A program made the translations under genes and the position numbers. 64,000 bases of DNA from Megachile rotundata (Eukaryota > Arthropoda > Insecta > Hymenoptera > Megachilidae), in assembly GCF_050947335.1 (NCBI RefSeq), contig NC_134993.1, forward strand, positions 7,068,001 through 7,132,000. Direction: 5' to 3'. This document shows, in pieces, positions 36,910 through 48,170 of the stretch (position 1 is the first letter of the stretch; each line of letters opens with the position of its first letter). The notes under the pieces were generated by a model. The model ran no database searches and was not told the DNA's origin. It was given only the letters and a program-made list of their open reading frames with translations.

Positions 36910-37385
36910 TTTTTAAATACTGAAATTTACAAACTTCAAAATTTTCAAATTCTTAAATGTTGAGAACTTAAATGTCTAAATTTCTAAACTTTGAAATTTT
37001 AAAAAACTAATTTTCAAATTTTCGAATTATTAAAATTCTATAATTTTCTAACTCATGCATATCTAAATCCCTAAATTTTTACATTTTTAATTTATAAACT
37101 CTCGAAATGTTTAAACCCCAAAATTTCCAAATTTTCAAATTACCTCTTTTCAACGTTGCTAAACTTCTAAATTTCTATATCTCCAAATTGGCATTAGATT
37201 AAATTCCCTAATGTGGATATTTACCAAATCTTTAAATTCTTAAGTTTGTAAAAGTTTAAATTTCCTACTGCCAAGTTTCAAATTCTCGAATTTTCAGATC
37301 ATGAAATTTCCAAATTTTCAATTTACTTAATCTTTCAATTTTCAAATTTCTGAAATTTAATTTCTCAAATTATTTACAATTTACA
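36910..37385 (+). repeat. AAATTT-type array, block 5 (pyrimidine on +)
   Basis: Repeated caaatttc/ctaaattt units from about 36915 to 37380, degenerate. Confidence 0.78.
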
Positions 37386-38133
37386 TTTATTTCTGGATAT
37401 TTTCCATCCACGATTATGAAAGGTCATATAATTGGTCCGGATGTAAAACATTATAACAAAAAATACGTAAATTTATCGACAAGGTTTTATTACTGCAATG
37501 TCCACTTTGATACTCTTTGATTTAACCTAAAAATCTTAAAGAATACGATTTTTTGTGTTTATTATTACACTCCGTCCTACACAAATGATTTTTTCTTCCC
37601 TTCTCTTCTTCTATCATCAAAAACTAGTAAAGTATTTAAGATGTTCGAGTTATATGAGACACTGTGCACACAAGATAGGACAATAACTTTGTCCATTTGG
37701 AATATTTCCGTTACATGTAATAATATGGGAAAATATTGCGCACGAAACCTGTATGGTATGGAAGGGTATATAATATGACGCAAATATTTTTCGTACGAGT
37801 AGAAGTATAAAGAAGATATTATGAAAAACAGCATCGTTTGTTTTAAAAGTAACATACAATTCCTATGTTTAGGGCAACAGCTGTTAATCGCATTAGTTAT
37901 ACAAGCTATAGTCAAAAGTTAGTTAAAGTCAGTGCGCTAGTGAAATAAGTATTACAATGATTTTCGGCTATAATTTTCCTTTGCGCTTTCATTTATAATA
38001 CACAAATAATTGAAATATTATATATTTATGAAGTGAGGTTTCTGCTTCGCTTTCACGTTTTTAAATACAGCGTAAGTATTGCATAGTAATATATAATTTG
38101 AATTTTTGTAACTTCCGTAAAAGATAATAGGTG
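37386..38133. other. AT-rich spacer
   Basis: A 112-aa minus frame (37577-37915) has hydrophobic and aromatic-rich composition (FFIISSLYFYS) typical of translated AT-rich DNA. No domain. Not called as a gene. Confidence 0.45.
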
Positions 38134-38628
38134 TACAGGGTGGTTCACCACATTTTGCCATCTAGATTTGCGTCATTATTATTACTCATACCAAACAATA
38201 TTTTAGATGAAGTTGAATGGTTTTGAGGGGGGCATATGCTGGTGGTATTTTTTTTTTCAAGGTGGACGTGTAAAGGTTATATGAAGGTCGTTAATGTTTT
38301 TTTAAATGGAATCATATATTTTTTATTGCATCAGCTGATACTCCTTCATATTATTTACAAAAAAGTATTAATCTATTTATGTGAAAAAATCATTAGTTTA
38401 GGAGATATTTTAATTCTAACTTGTTAGAAAATCGTGACTTTCTGGTCAATATTATGAATGGCCCTAACTGAACAGCAAATGTTTTTCTACATGCTTTGAG
38501 AGGTCACGTGTTACCAAACGAATTGTGTGTTTTTGTTTTTTTTTTTGTTACGCAGTAACAGTGAAATTTTGTCTCTGTTACGTCTCTAATACGATGAATA
38601 CGACAATACGGTGAATTATCACTTCATA

Positions 38629-38730
38629 ATGAAGTATTCTAAAGAAGAAAAGATAGACATGTTATCAGTTTGTTTTGAAGTTGAGAAAAGTGCTACACAT
38701 GCAGAAAGATTATACACTACGAAATGTTAG
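38629..38730 (+). pseudogene. Transposase N-terminal relic, 33 codons (copy 2)
   Basis: Begins MKYSKEEKIDML and ends ...HAERLYTTKC then stop. It differs from copy 1 at a few residues (EAGK to EVEK, GRLY to ERLY), with the same stop. Confidence 0.6.
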
Positions 38731-38800
38731 TAAGTCATTAATTTCTCGATTCAGAAAGTGTTCTGATGTAAATGGTCGCCACATTGAACCTTTTCTGTAA
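38712..38800 (+). pseudogene. Transposase C-terminal relic (copy 2)
   Basis: Frame ending at TAA 38798-38800 with SRFRKCSDVNGRHIEPF. It is one base out of phase with the 38629 frame. The offset of 169 bp between ATG and final stop is identical to copy 1, showing a shared deletion junction. Confidence 0.5.
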
Positions 38801-39093
38801 ATAGACATTAAAATTAAAATATCTCCTAAACTAATGATTTTTTCACATAAATAGATTAATACTTTTTTGTAAAGAATATGAAGGAGTATCAGTTGACGCA
38901 ATAAAAAATATATGACTCCATTTAAAAAAACATTAACGACCTTCATATATCCTTTACACGTCCACCTATAAAAAGAATATACCACCAGCATATGCCCTCC
39001 TCAAAACCATTCAACTTCATCTAAAATATTTTTTGGTATGAGTAATAATAATGACGCAAATTTAGATGGCAAAATGTGGCGAGCCACCCTGTA

Positions 39094-40900
39094 CATGTAC
39101 AACTATTTGAATAAACATCTTTATGTAAGAAAAATTTTTTTTACATATATTATAATTTATATTAGTGATAAAATTGTATTAAAAATGTATTAATTGAATT
39201 ACATTACATTTATATGATTTTAATATTAATTTAGTATTAATTTACATAATTTAATATAGATAATGATTTAAATTTATATTAATTTAATATAAGTAATTTA
39301 ACGTTTTAACATCTTGTATTAAATTAATATCAAGTTGTATTGAATTAATATGAAATTATACATATTCGTATTAATACATTAAATTACGTAATATATTAAA
39401 TATACATTAACTTACTATAATTTACTGTTATATTTATATTGCCACTACTTCTGAAATCACAAAATAATTCATAATTAAAAAGATAATATTTTGTACAGAT
39501 AAATTATCTGATTAATAACTTTTACAGTTTTCATTTATTAAAAACTGTCATTTTACTCATAATTTTGTAAACTAATTTTATCTTCCTATACAAAAGTATT
39601 CCTTCATAACATTTACGAACTACAGAATTTATATTTTCGAGCTGATGTTTGAACATTTTCAAGGTGCTGTTATTATAGTTTAGGTGTCTTTTGTGACAAG
39701 TTTCAATGTGTGCAGAGAACTCCTTGATGAGAGTCGTCTACCGTTAATCGATAATTATTTGTTAAGAAATCGCAGATACATCATTTCAGTAATAAGCACG
39801 TGACCATAGTTAGTACAGGTTGCGAATTTATTCTTAAACGTAGCGATTTAAAAGAATGACTCAGTAAAATAATCGCTTAGTATATGTTTTCAGTATTCTT
39901 CATCTCTCCTGAATCTTTCGCATTTCCATCTTTTATTCGTCGCTGTTGCATGTGCATGTACAGATGTTAGGTTATTTATTCGTCGTTAATTCACGTTCGG
40001 AATCATTTATTTTCCGGGTTTAATTCGCGATTAACGGCAGTGACATTTGTTATTAAAATTGCGTTGAATGGAAACTGTGTCGAGCTTAGATATTGTATAT
40101 CTTCAGATTGATTCACAAATGATTAGCTATTTCGGTACATTCGATGTTGTGCAAATATTTAACATAAAAAGACTTACGTGATTGATGCAATAATATTTGT
40201 AACGTAAACATTATTTTAACTTTCCTGAAGTACAAGATGAATTAAGTAAGAAATAATGGGATAATGGAAAATAACTACGCAGTTTCTAAATTACCAAGAA
40301 TGGTTAGCAGAAACGTTTTGCTTTTACACGCTATTTTCTTCTTTTCCTCGTTTCTTATATTCCTTATAATTATATTCCTTCAGGAAAATAAATGTAATTT
40401 ATACTATGGTACAGAATCTTCTTAATTGCTTTGAAAACATGTTTTTCTATGTATTTTTATTCTATATAGATGTTTAAAATTGTTAGCTTAAAATTATAAA
40501 TATTTTAACGAATCAATTAATTATTTTTTTCTTAGCGACTGTTTTTTCGGATGTTCTAAAAATGTTCGAAAAAAGAAACTTTAAACAAGTCACATATGAA
40601 AGTAAAATCAAATATTTTTTACTTCTTTTATGTTGTTGTGATATATTACTAAAAGAATGTTAATTTCCTAAATTTTTAAGGTAAATAATTAGAAATAAAA
40701 CAGTAATGTGCATATTCCCCAGTTTGAAAAATCAAAGTGTTTAATTGCAAAACCTCTCTTTCACCTAATTTAAAACAAACTTAAAATATAATAAAAATAA
40801 TAATAATATATGTCAAAATATAATTCAATTAAAATGTCGAATTATGCATTTCCTCGTTCGCGAAGTGTTTCGCTAAAAAAACATCAATCTTTTATACATT
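39094..40900. other. AT-rich desert
   Basis: From 39140 to 39420 it is dominated by attaatt/ttaatat phrases (low-complexity, no fixed period). No gene. Confidence 0.5.
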
Positions 40901-40969
40901 TATAAAACAATGCGTTAAGCTCACCTGCCGCCATTTTGAAATCTGTGCGGCGAGAGTCGTAAGAGTTTA

Positions 40970-40985
40970 CCATGAATATTCATGG
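40970..40985. repeat. 16-bp perfect palindrome
   Basis: CCATGAATATTCATGG. It is followed by further dyad-like phrases (acgaatcgt, acgattcg). Confidence 0.85.
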
Positions 40986-41274
40986 ATTCTCGACGAATCG
41001 TAAAAGTACATGATACGATTTATGATCGCACGATTCGAAAAAAACTTTGATCCGAATTTGAGCGCTAAAAACAATGAGTGGCCAGGTCTTGGCTTACATG
41101 TTTCGTTCTAAAAATTACAGGGTTCCGCATGATCGATGCGTTCGTTTTTGGGTGGAATAATCAGGAACGCATAATTGCTTAATCCAACCACGTGCAATGT
41201 ACTCGACTGAATGATAGAGGAGGGGAATACAGTCCATACATACTTGCAATAAAGGGACGATCGTGGCTAGGACA

Positions 41275-41388
41275 TTCTGCTTTATCAGTGCAAATAGGAT
41301 GCCAGAGTGTTTCCATTAATTCAAATCGTGAAGTAAAATCACAGCGTGGAATGTCCATTAAAGTCAAGCGGGGAGAAGTCGTTAGCTT
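41275..41388 (+). repeat. Dispersed island repeat, copy A
   Basis: Shares gctttatcag, gtgtttccattaattc, tggaatg and gagaagtcgttag with copies B and C in the same order and with almost the same spacing. It is 1 bp shorter than C in the middle. Closest to C at its right end. Confidence 0.75.
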
Positions 41389-42015
41389 GTTTGTGGCAAC
41401 GTAAAATGCTGGGCGTACACTGTCCGAGTCGCATTTTAGCGAGGAAATTCCTGAAAAATGGCAATCATAGGGAAGCGAGAGAGTTGTTTTTCTGCCTAAT
41501 AACGTCTTTTAACGACGAACGCCGACCGGTAGTTTCTCAAGTGTGAATAAAGTCCTATGGATTATCGAAGAATGTGTCGAGGCAGATAGGCGAAAACGCC
41601 AGTCAGCTTTATCTTAACTCACGTTTCACCGGTTTGTCTCATCGTAAGTCCGCCATGATTTACCGGCTACCCGAGTTCCTCTCGCGGGACCGATTAATTA
41701 AATTCGTTAGACGAGAAATTTTCATTTCTATACGCATTCCATCGTTTCGATCGAGAGAACATTAAAAAATCTTTCTTACCTTTTTATCCGTTGAACGAGA
41801 TGCAATAAAAAAGAATGAACAAACTATGATTACCGATGGTCACACGAGTTACGACTTCAAATAAAACAACATGGACGAGTGAAAAAGAAAGAGGGGAAAC
41901 CAGGCGAGACGTTACGCGTGTATTTTAGTGCGCTTCTTTCTCGCCACGCGCGAACACGAAATCGTTTAATTCGAGCAGAACGCGTTCGAGAGGAGACGAA
42001 GAAACCCGTAAAATG

Positions 42016-42122
42016 GACGTTCCGGTTTATCAGCACGTACGGCGTACCGAACGGCTTGTTTCCATTAATTCGCGTTGCAAGACAAACTCGTGCCATTGGA
42101 AAGGCCGTTCAAGTCGTTAGGT
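42016..42122 (+). repeat. Dispersed island repeat, copy B
   Basis: Shares tttatcagcac, tttccattaattcg, acaaactcgtgcc and aagtcgttag with copy C, lacking about 12 bp near the right end. Over about 45 bp it can be read without gaps against C. Confidence 0.8.
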
Positions 42123-42893
42123 GGTAAAAGGCAAAATGAACCAAACTAATTTGCTACATTGTCACCGATGCACGGAACCCGACCGAGTACAGAATATCGA
42201 TCCAGAATGGGGTCAAGAAATACGATAAATTACGCTTGATTATGCTTTCAGAACAGAAAACATCGACGGTGATAATGTTGCAACCATTGTCCGATCGATT
42301 TTACCATTTTAATGTCTAATGGTTCTTTGTATGGCCTGACCTTTGTACACGATTATAACTCATCCATAGAAATTCTGCTGCATTCGGAGTGCTTTGTAAT
42401 TATTGCGACGATTATAGGTTTATGTATAGGTTTATGAGCATAAAATAAATTTCCCGATTTTAGCGAATCGAGTATTTTATAGCATGTCATTTTGCAAGAG
42501 CGTTTTAAAGCAAATCATTAGTCAGTGCATATAGCTAATCGATGTGATCGAGCTAAGTTTCAACGATGGAATATATTTTACAAGTGTTAGAATACTTCGA
42601 AATACAGGATGGCCACATTTTGCCATCTAAATTTGCATCATTATTATTACTCATAGCAAACAGTGCTTCAGATGAAGTTGAATGGTTTTGAGAGGGGCAT
42701 ATGCTGGTGATATATTTTTTTTTGTAGGTGGACGTGTAAAGGACATACGAAGGTCATTAATGTTTTTTTGAATGGAATCATATATTTTTTATTGCATCAG
42801 CTGATACTCTTTCATATTATTTACAAAAAAGTATTAATCTATTTATATGAAAAAATCATTAGTTTAGGAGATATTTTAATTTTAATGTCTATT

Positions 42894-42979
42894 TACAGAA
42901 AAGGTTCAATGTGGCGACCATTTACATCAGAACACTTTCTGAATCGAGAAATTAATGACTTACTAACATTCCATACTGT
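42894..42979 (-). pseudogene. Transposase C-terminal relic (copy 3)
   Basis: Reads ...LISRFRKCSDVNGRHIEPF before a stop near 42894, as in copies 1 and 2. Out of phase with the N-terminal frame. Confidence 0.45.
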
Positions 42980-43064
42980 ATAATCTTTCTGCATGTGTAG
43001 CACTTTTCCCAGCTTCAAAATAAACTGATAACATGTCTATCTTTTCTTCTTTAGAATACTTCAT
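42963..43064 (-). pseudogene. Transposase N-terminal relic, 33 codons (copy 3)
   Basis: MKYSKEEKIDMLSVYFEAG... ending ...RLYSMEC then stop. Same length as in copies 1 and 2. Confidence 0.6.
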
Positions 43065-43482
43065 TATGATGTGATAATTCACCGTATCGTCGTATTCACC
43101 GTATTAGGGACGTAACAGAGACTAAATTTCACTTTTACTACGTAACAGAAAAAAAGAACAAAAACACACAATTTGTTTGTGACAATTCATAATATTAACC
43201 AGAAAGTCACGATTTCCTAACAAGTTAGAAGTAAAATATGTGCCCTCCTCAAAACCATTCAACCTTATCTAAAACATTGTTTGCTATGAGTAATAATAAT
43301 GGCGCATATCTAGATGGCAAAATGTGGTGAGCCACCCTGTATAACAGAAAATTCCTTCGATGGTTCATGCGATTTTAATGTTTGGTTAAAATTTATTAGA
43401 ATTATAAAAGCTACGAATAATAAGGTTTGAAAATGTTACACAAAATTTGAAATAAGAGGAAATAGGATTCCTGTTTTATTAA

Positions 43483-43719
43483 CCCCTTGCCGTACTTTGA
43501 CGAGTCTTACTCATGACGCCCTCAATTCAAATGTGACAAACCCTGTTAAAATTTGTCATACTCTTCAACTTCAAATGTAGGACCACCTATAATATTTGTA
43601 GTCAGAGATTACTAAATATAAAATACTTACAACATTTTAATTTTCTTTATTTATTTTAATATTATAGCCGTGAATAGTTTTGATTGACGCATTTGGCAAA
43701 TAAATTGTACCTCAAGGGA
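43483..43719 (+). mobile_element. TTAA-flanked miniature element, family A
   Basis: TTAA at 43479-43482 and 43720-43723. Ends CCCCTTGCCGTACTTTG and AATTGTACCTCAAGGGA. The body follows the 34890 copy closely (tactttgacgagt, tcaaatgtgacaaa, acattttaattttct). 237 bp, non-coding. Confidence 0.8.
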
Positions 43720-44074
43720 TTAATAGTAAATTTAAAAATATGAAAAATTTGTAAATTTGAAAATTTAAGAGTTGAATTAATTTTGAAAAGTGTTACTTTC
43801 AATCTCGTACGCATTGGATCTTTTAAATTAACAATTGCATCACTGGACGTAACCAATTTTAGATATTGAACGGAGACGTAAATAATGCAATGGATTGCAG
43901 TAACAACATGTGCATGATCATGTGTAATGAATAGCTCGACAGGAAACAATAAAGAGTTTTAATGTTTATGAATAGTTAACACGTACAAGTTTCAATGTTC
44001 CATTTAACACGGTTCTAGACACAAAACATGGCACTTTATGATCCATTGCAATATTTGCTCGTTTTGGCTCGTTA

Positions 44075-44840
44075 ATTTTTAAATTTACGAATTTACAAAT
44101 TCTGAAATTTATAAAGTTGTACATTTGAATATTTACAAAATTACAAATTTTTAAATTTCTTTGCAAAATATTCAAATTTGGAACGTTAGAAATTTAGAGA
44201 ATTGGAGATCAAATATTTGGAAACTTGAGAATTTGAAAATTTGAGAAGTTAGAAATTTGAGAATTTCTAAAAGGAGTTTGTCTGGGTATTTAAACAATTT
44301 TAAAAATTGAAAATTTGTTGACTGGGAGAATTCGTAAAATTCAGGACTTTAGGACTTGAAGAAGTTAGATGTTTGGGAATTTGGAAATTTGGAGATGTAG
44401 AATTTTGGAATTTGGGAAGTTGATGATTAGAAAATTTGGAAATTTACAAATTTGACAATATGAGATGTTTGAGATTAGGGAATTTGAAAGTTTAAGTATT
44501 TGGGGATTTGGGCATTTGGGAATTTGAATATTTGAGAATTTCAGAATTTGAAAATTTGAAAATTTGAGAATTTGAGAATTTGAGAATTTGAAAATTTGAA
44601 AATTTGGGAATTAGGTGATTCGGTGATCTGAGAAATTAAGAAGATACGTAGAAATTTAGAAATCTAGTAATACCAAAATTTTGAAATTCAAAAATTTACA
44701 AATTAACAAAAAAACAAATAAAATTGAAAACTTGCAAACTTAAAAATTTGCTAACACACAAATTTAAAGACTTGAAAATTTTGATATTTAGAAAATTCAG
44801 GAAGTCAGAAATAAAAATTTGGAAATTTTTAAATTTGCAT
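44075..44840. repeat. AAATTT-type array, block 6, with orientation switch (largest purine-strand block)
   Basis: 44075-44165 carries aatttac/caaatt units, then from about 44170 the opposite form (gagaattt, ggaaattt) runs to about 44625. The cleanest stretch, about 44520-44610, is exact 8-bp gagaattt/gaaaattt units. A mixed, weaker part follows to 44840. A minor outlier of the same type lies at 43735-43770. Confidence 0.8.
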
Positions 44841-45345
44841 ATCAGATTTCCATCTCCTTCATAATTCCATCAGCATACCATTACATTTTAATCAAAGATT
44901 ACTATTCCATGAATTTAAAAATTGCACATATCGAGGAATGGAGAATAATTAAGTTTTTCCACGAAATCTAAAGAGGATGTCGATAACGTTTATTTAAATT
45001 CGCTGTAAGCAAATCTGTATCTTCTTCCTGTGAATTAAATCATTTTTCGTGACAGAAGTACTGTTACTGAACGCGGAAGAAATTTGGCGTACAGGAAATA
45101 CGTACGTGCGTACGCACATCATGGTTTCTTTCTGTCTGACATTTCTTTTCTTCCTTTTTCAGAATCTCGAGAACCTGTTCGCGTTCGAGCGAGCTTCTAC
45201 GATTGCGCTGAATACGGAATCGCTTCATTTAAGACGCGTTGCTGTGCACTATATCAGCAACACCAGAGAAATAGAAACGTACCGTTCAGTACATACCGAT
45301 TCAATATGTGCTCTGAGTATGCACATTTCCCTATGAGGTAATTAA
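44841..45345. other. Small GC-richer island (about 45045-45340)
   Basis: tacgtacgtgcgtacgcac at about 45100 is a CpG-rich near-palindromic run. Two overlapping + frames (95 and 85 aa) have no recognised motif. Confidence 0.35.
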
Positions 45346-46684
45346 CAAGAATAATCACAACTACATGTTTGGTAATCAATTTCTTTTGCATCAGTGTTGT
45401 CATTACTCTTGCTCCTTTAATTAAGAGATACGATTTTAGAAATTAATTATAACAATATATCGGATATCATTAAGTTTATCATTACAATTTTCAAACCAGT
45501 CCAGGTTTCTCATTTTAAGTCGCCTAATTAATTTTCTATAATTATGCTTGTATAGATTTTTTTGGGTCGAATTTTTACTGGAAAATGCTAGGTTATTTTA
45601 AATAAATTGTGCATCATGGAATGTAATTTTTGAAAATGAGATGCAACTGTTTAAATAATTTTTGGAATAATTTCTCCTATGGAAGATTGTACTAGAAATT
45701 TTTTTAAATATTATATTGTATCAATTTCTGTTTGTGACATTTAACACAATCAAATCTTTTATGTTACATCCATAAAATTTTTTAGACTTTCTTTTTATTT
45801 AATAAATATAAATTGTACAGTTGGCCAGACAAACAATGGAATAAATAGGTATAAATTTAGATTATCAGAGAAAAGTTCAATGAGAATCCATTACTACGTA
45901 ACTAAAATTACGTTAAGGTTTTAATATCACATACTTTTAATGGAGCATGAAATACAATTGATAAATTGAAATTATTCAAAATGAATTATTCAAAGTGGAT
46001 ACAGCAAGAGACTTTGAAAAAGTAGATATTTAAAATAGTAAAACATTTTAAGATATTAGATTAGGTTGGCGATAAATTCTACACTGGATTATTTCAGTCA
46101 ATTTAACGATCTCAATTAGTGTATGTTGATTTTTATTGATAACTATCGAATCAATTTATACATTGACAAGCAGTAGAACAAGTTTCTAGTATAAAAATGT
46201 TGATATTAATCTCTATCGATAAGAACTTTGGAAAGTAGAACTGATTATTCACTACGCGCTAACATACTGCCATATTATTGCTACATTTATTAAAATACTT
46301 TTCGTGGTTAAAAATAACTCTGACAAAATTCAGCGGTCTTTTGAAGAAAGTAAACTTTACCAGGTGGCCGGCATTACTCTAAAAATTACTCAATTATCAA
46401 CGAACAGTGTAAGTGCGTTCTTCGACGCATTTAAATTACAATCATCGTAAATGACAATAGTATACTGCAATTTAAGCAACATAGCATACTTTATTATGTG
46501 CACTAAATATTTTGACAAACTTTAATTTTAAGGACTTATTTTTATTTTTTGCTTCTATGAAATAAGTAATAATATGGGTATCGATAAACAAATCTCTAGT
46601 TTTCAGTTTTATTTAACACAGTTATAAATATAGTAATGTTTGAATATATTGCTTACTTAAATATATTGTATATGTTGAATCGCA
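45346..46684. other. AT-rich desert
   Basis: A ttaggttggcgataa phrase at 46063 resembles the start of some mariner inverted repeats but has no partner (see rejected items). No gene. Confidence 0.45.
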
Positions 46685-46915
46685 TGTTGTATAGAGTCGT
46701 ATTAATGTTATTAATATATGTATATGTATATTACTGTATTAATATGAGTATCTACGATACTCATATGTGTGTGTTAATGTATTTACATTTGTATTAATAT
46801 TACTAGTATGTGGATGCATTAATGTCTTAATATCTGTATCTGTTAATGTATTAATATCTGTATTAATATTATTAATATGTGTATCCATTAATATATTGAT
46901 ACCTGTATTCATTTG
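46685..46915 (+). repeat. Degenerate attaatatNtgtat repeat
   Basis: The phrase tNttaatatNtgtatcNN recurs about 10 times with spacing of roughly 15-40 bp (for example ttaatatctgtatc, ttaatatctgtatt, ttaatatgtgtatcc). It contains a short hairpin, gagtatc-tacgatactc, at about 46747-46762. Confidence 0.6.
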
Positions 46916-47219
46916 ACTTTAACATATTGTACTATGTGAACGTCAAGGGTAAAAAATGATCAAGGTAGCAGTGACATGTTGTGTGACACTTTTTAATCTG
47001 TACAATTATTTGTCTAGCCAAGTTTTATTATACATAGCTTCAGAATCTATTATTCATAGATTCAATTAATACGCATATCATTTGAATCCATGAATAATAA
47101 ATACCACATACATTTGACAAAGTTTGTTATTATAAAAAAAAATACTAACCAAATTTCTAACTTCTTCATTGTGCCAGTTATTTCGAAAAGAAGCAAATGC
47201 TTAAAATTGTAAGTGTCCA
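46916..47219. other. AT-rich spacer
   Basis: aatctattattcatagattc at 47043-47062 and atttgaatccatgaataata at 47080-47099 form a dyad-like cluster. No gene. Confidence 0.4.
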
Positions 47220-47800
47220 TAATGGAGTGGAGTACTGCAGTTCGAATAGTTTCGTGGACGGCAGTTAGGAAACGGATGCTCAGCGGGAAGGGAAGAAAAA
47301 GGAAACCTGGTGCCCAATGACTGGGCGTGCAAAGCAAAAACTGAGTGAGATCTACGTAAACGCGGAATGGTCAGAGACAAAACGCGATACGGAACGTATC
47401 GGGCAAGGATAGAGAAATACGTAAGGAAGGACGTGCGTTCCGCTTTATCAGCGCACACGGCATGCCGCGGCGTGTTTCCATTAATTCGTGTCGCGAGGCA
47501 AACTCGTGCCGCTGGAATGCCCGTTGAAGCCGAGGAGAGAAGTCGTTAAGCTGCGTGCCGTTCGGCCGGGCAACCGGTTTTCCCATCGGTGATTCGTCGT
47601 TAATTCGCCGATGGAGAGTAAGTAATCGCACGCGTGTACCGACGACCACCTCGAGTGTGTTACACGGTTACGTTCACACCGCCGCTTACCTTGGGGTTGT
47701 TCCGATTTTCTTCGCCGATAAGCTCGACTCCTCGTAGAAAAGCGAGAAATTCTCTCCCTATTCTTTCTGTTTATTTTTTGGAGAGAGTTTTCTGAGGGAC
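47220..47800. other. GC-richer island with dispersed repeat copy C
   Basis: CpG-rich. Contains cggccgggcaaccggtt at about 47563 and frames on both strands of 60-92 aa with no recognised domain. Confidence 0.45.
47431..47552 (+). repeat. Dispersed island repeat, copy C (most GC-rich)
   Basis: Matches copy A and copy B as described above. It is the longest version, with cgtgccgctggaatgcccg and ccgaggagagaagtcgttaag. Many differences from B are CG/TG or CG/CA type, so CpG decay is a plausible mutational source. Confidence 0.8.
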
Positions 47801-47854
47801 ACGCTTAACGATTATTTCAATTCCTTCTTTTCTAAGGGAATTAACAAATTTTAA

Positions 47855-48075
47855 CCCTTTTTCAAATTTTTCGGCAGAGCTGTCTAATTATTATTGCAAT
47901 GTTAAGGTAAATAATGTTAGGTATATTTCTGATTTAAAGATCTTTATACTAACTGCAATTGATATAGTACTCAAAACGCGATCTTTATGCAAATACGATT
48001 TACTTTTATCACACTTGAGAATCTGGGAATTTGGAAATTGGTCACGAGTCTGACTCGATGTTGTAGGCGAAGAGG
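47855..48075 (-). mobile_element. Degraded TTAA element, family A-like
   Basis: TTAA at 47851-47854 and 48076-48079. Left end CCCTTTTTC. The right end has cacgagtctgactcg, matching the family A subterminal palindrome (reverse orientation), then ggcgaagagg. The middle is too diverged to align by eye. Confidence 0.4.
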
Positions 48076-48170
48076 TTAATGAAATTTATTATCTCAACTA
48101 TCATATTTGTTCCTCCAAACAAAGTCCCCTCTGAAAGTCTTTATCACAAGAAAAAAGATATTCGAGATGA

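Larger units (their letters stand above)
38136..39091 (+). mobile_element. Long-TIR TA-flanked DNA transposon derivative, copy 2
   Basis: 956 bp, with TA at 38134-38135 and 39092-39093. Inverted arms of about 280 bp (38136 to about 38416, and about 38812-39091). Ends CAGGGTGGTTCACC and GGCGAGCCACCCTG. In reverse orientation to copies 1 and 3. Both arms read cattagtttaggagatatttt at their inner ends. The core carries N- and C-terminal transposase relics. Confidence 0.87.
40901..42330. other. GC-richer island carrying two copies of a dispersed repeat
   Basis: CpG-bearing throughout. It contains the shared repeat at 41275-41388 and 42016-42122 and the palindrome at 40970-40985. Several 60-82 aa frames occur on both strands with no recognised domain. 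Confidence 0.45.
42605..43339 (-). mobile_element. Long-TIR TA-flanked DNA transposon derivative, copy 3 (internally deleted)
   Basis: 735 bp, with TA at 42603-42604 and 43340-43341. The left arm is almost complete, but its tip reads CAGGATGGCCACATT, missing about 4 bp of the usual gctcacc. The right arm has lost about 225 bp: the sequence jumps from aagtaaaatat to gtgccctcctc at about 43239, with an ATAT shared at both break edges. Same orientation as copy 1. Confidence 0.85.

Noticed and set aside
46063..46090. ttaggttggc as a mariner terminal repeat
   Set aside because: Only one end, no inverted partner and no TA-bounded unit could be found in the window.
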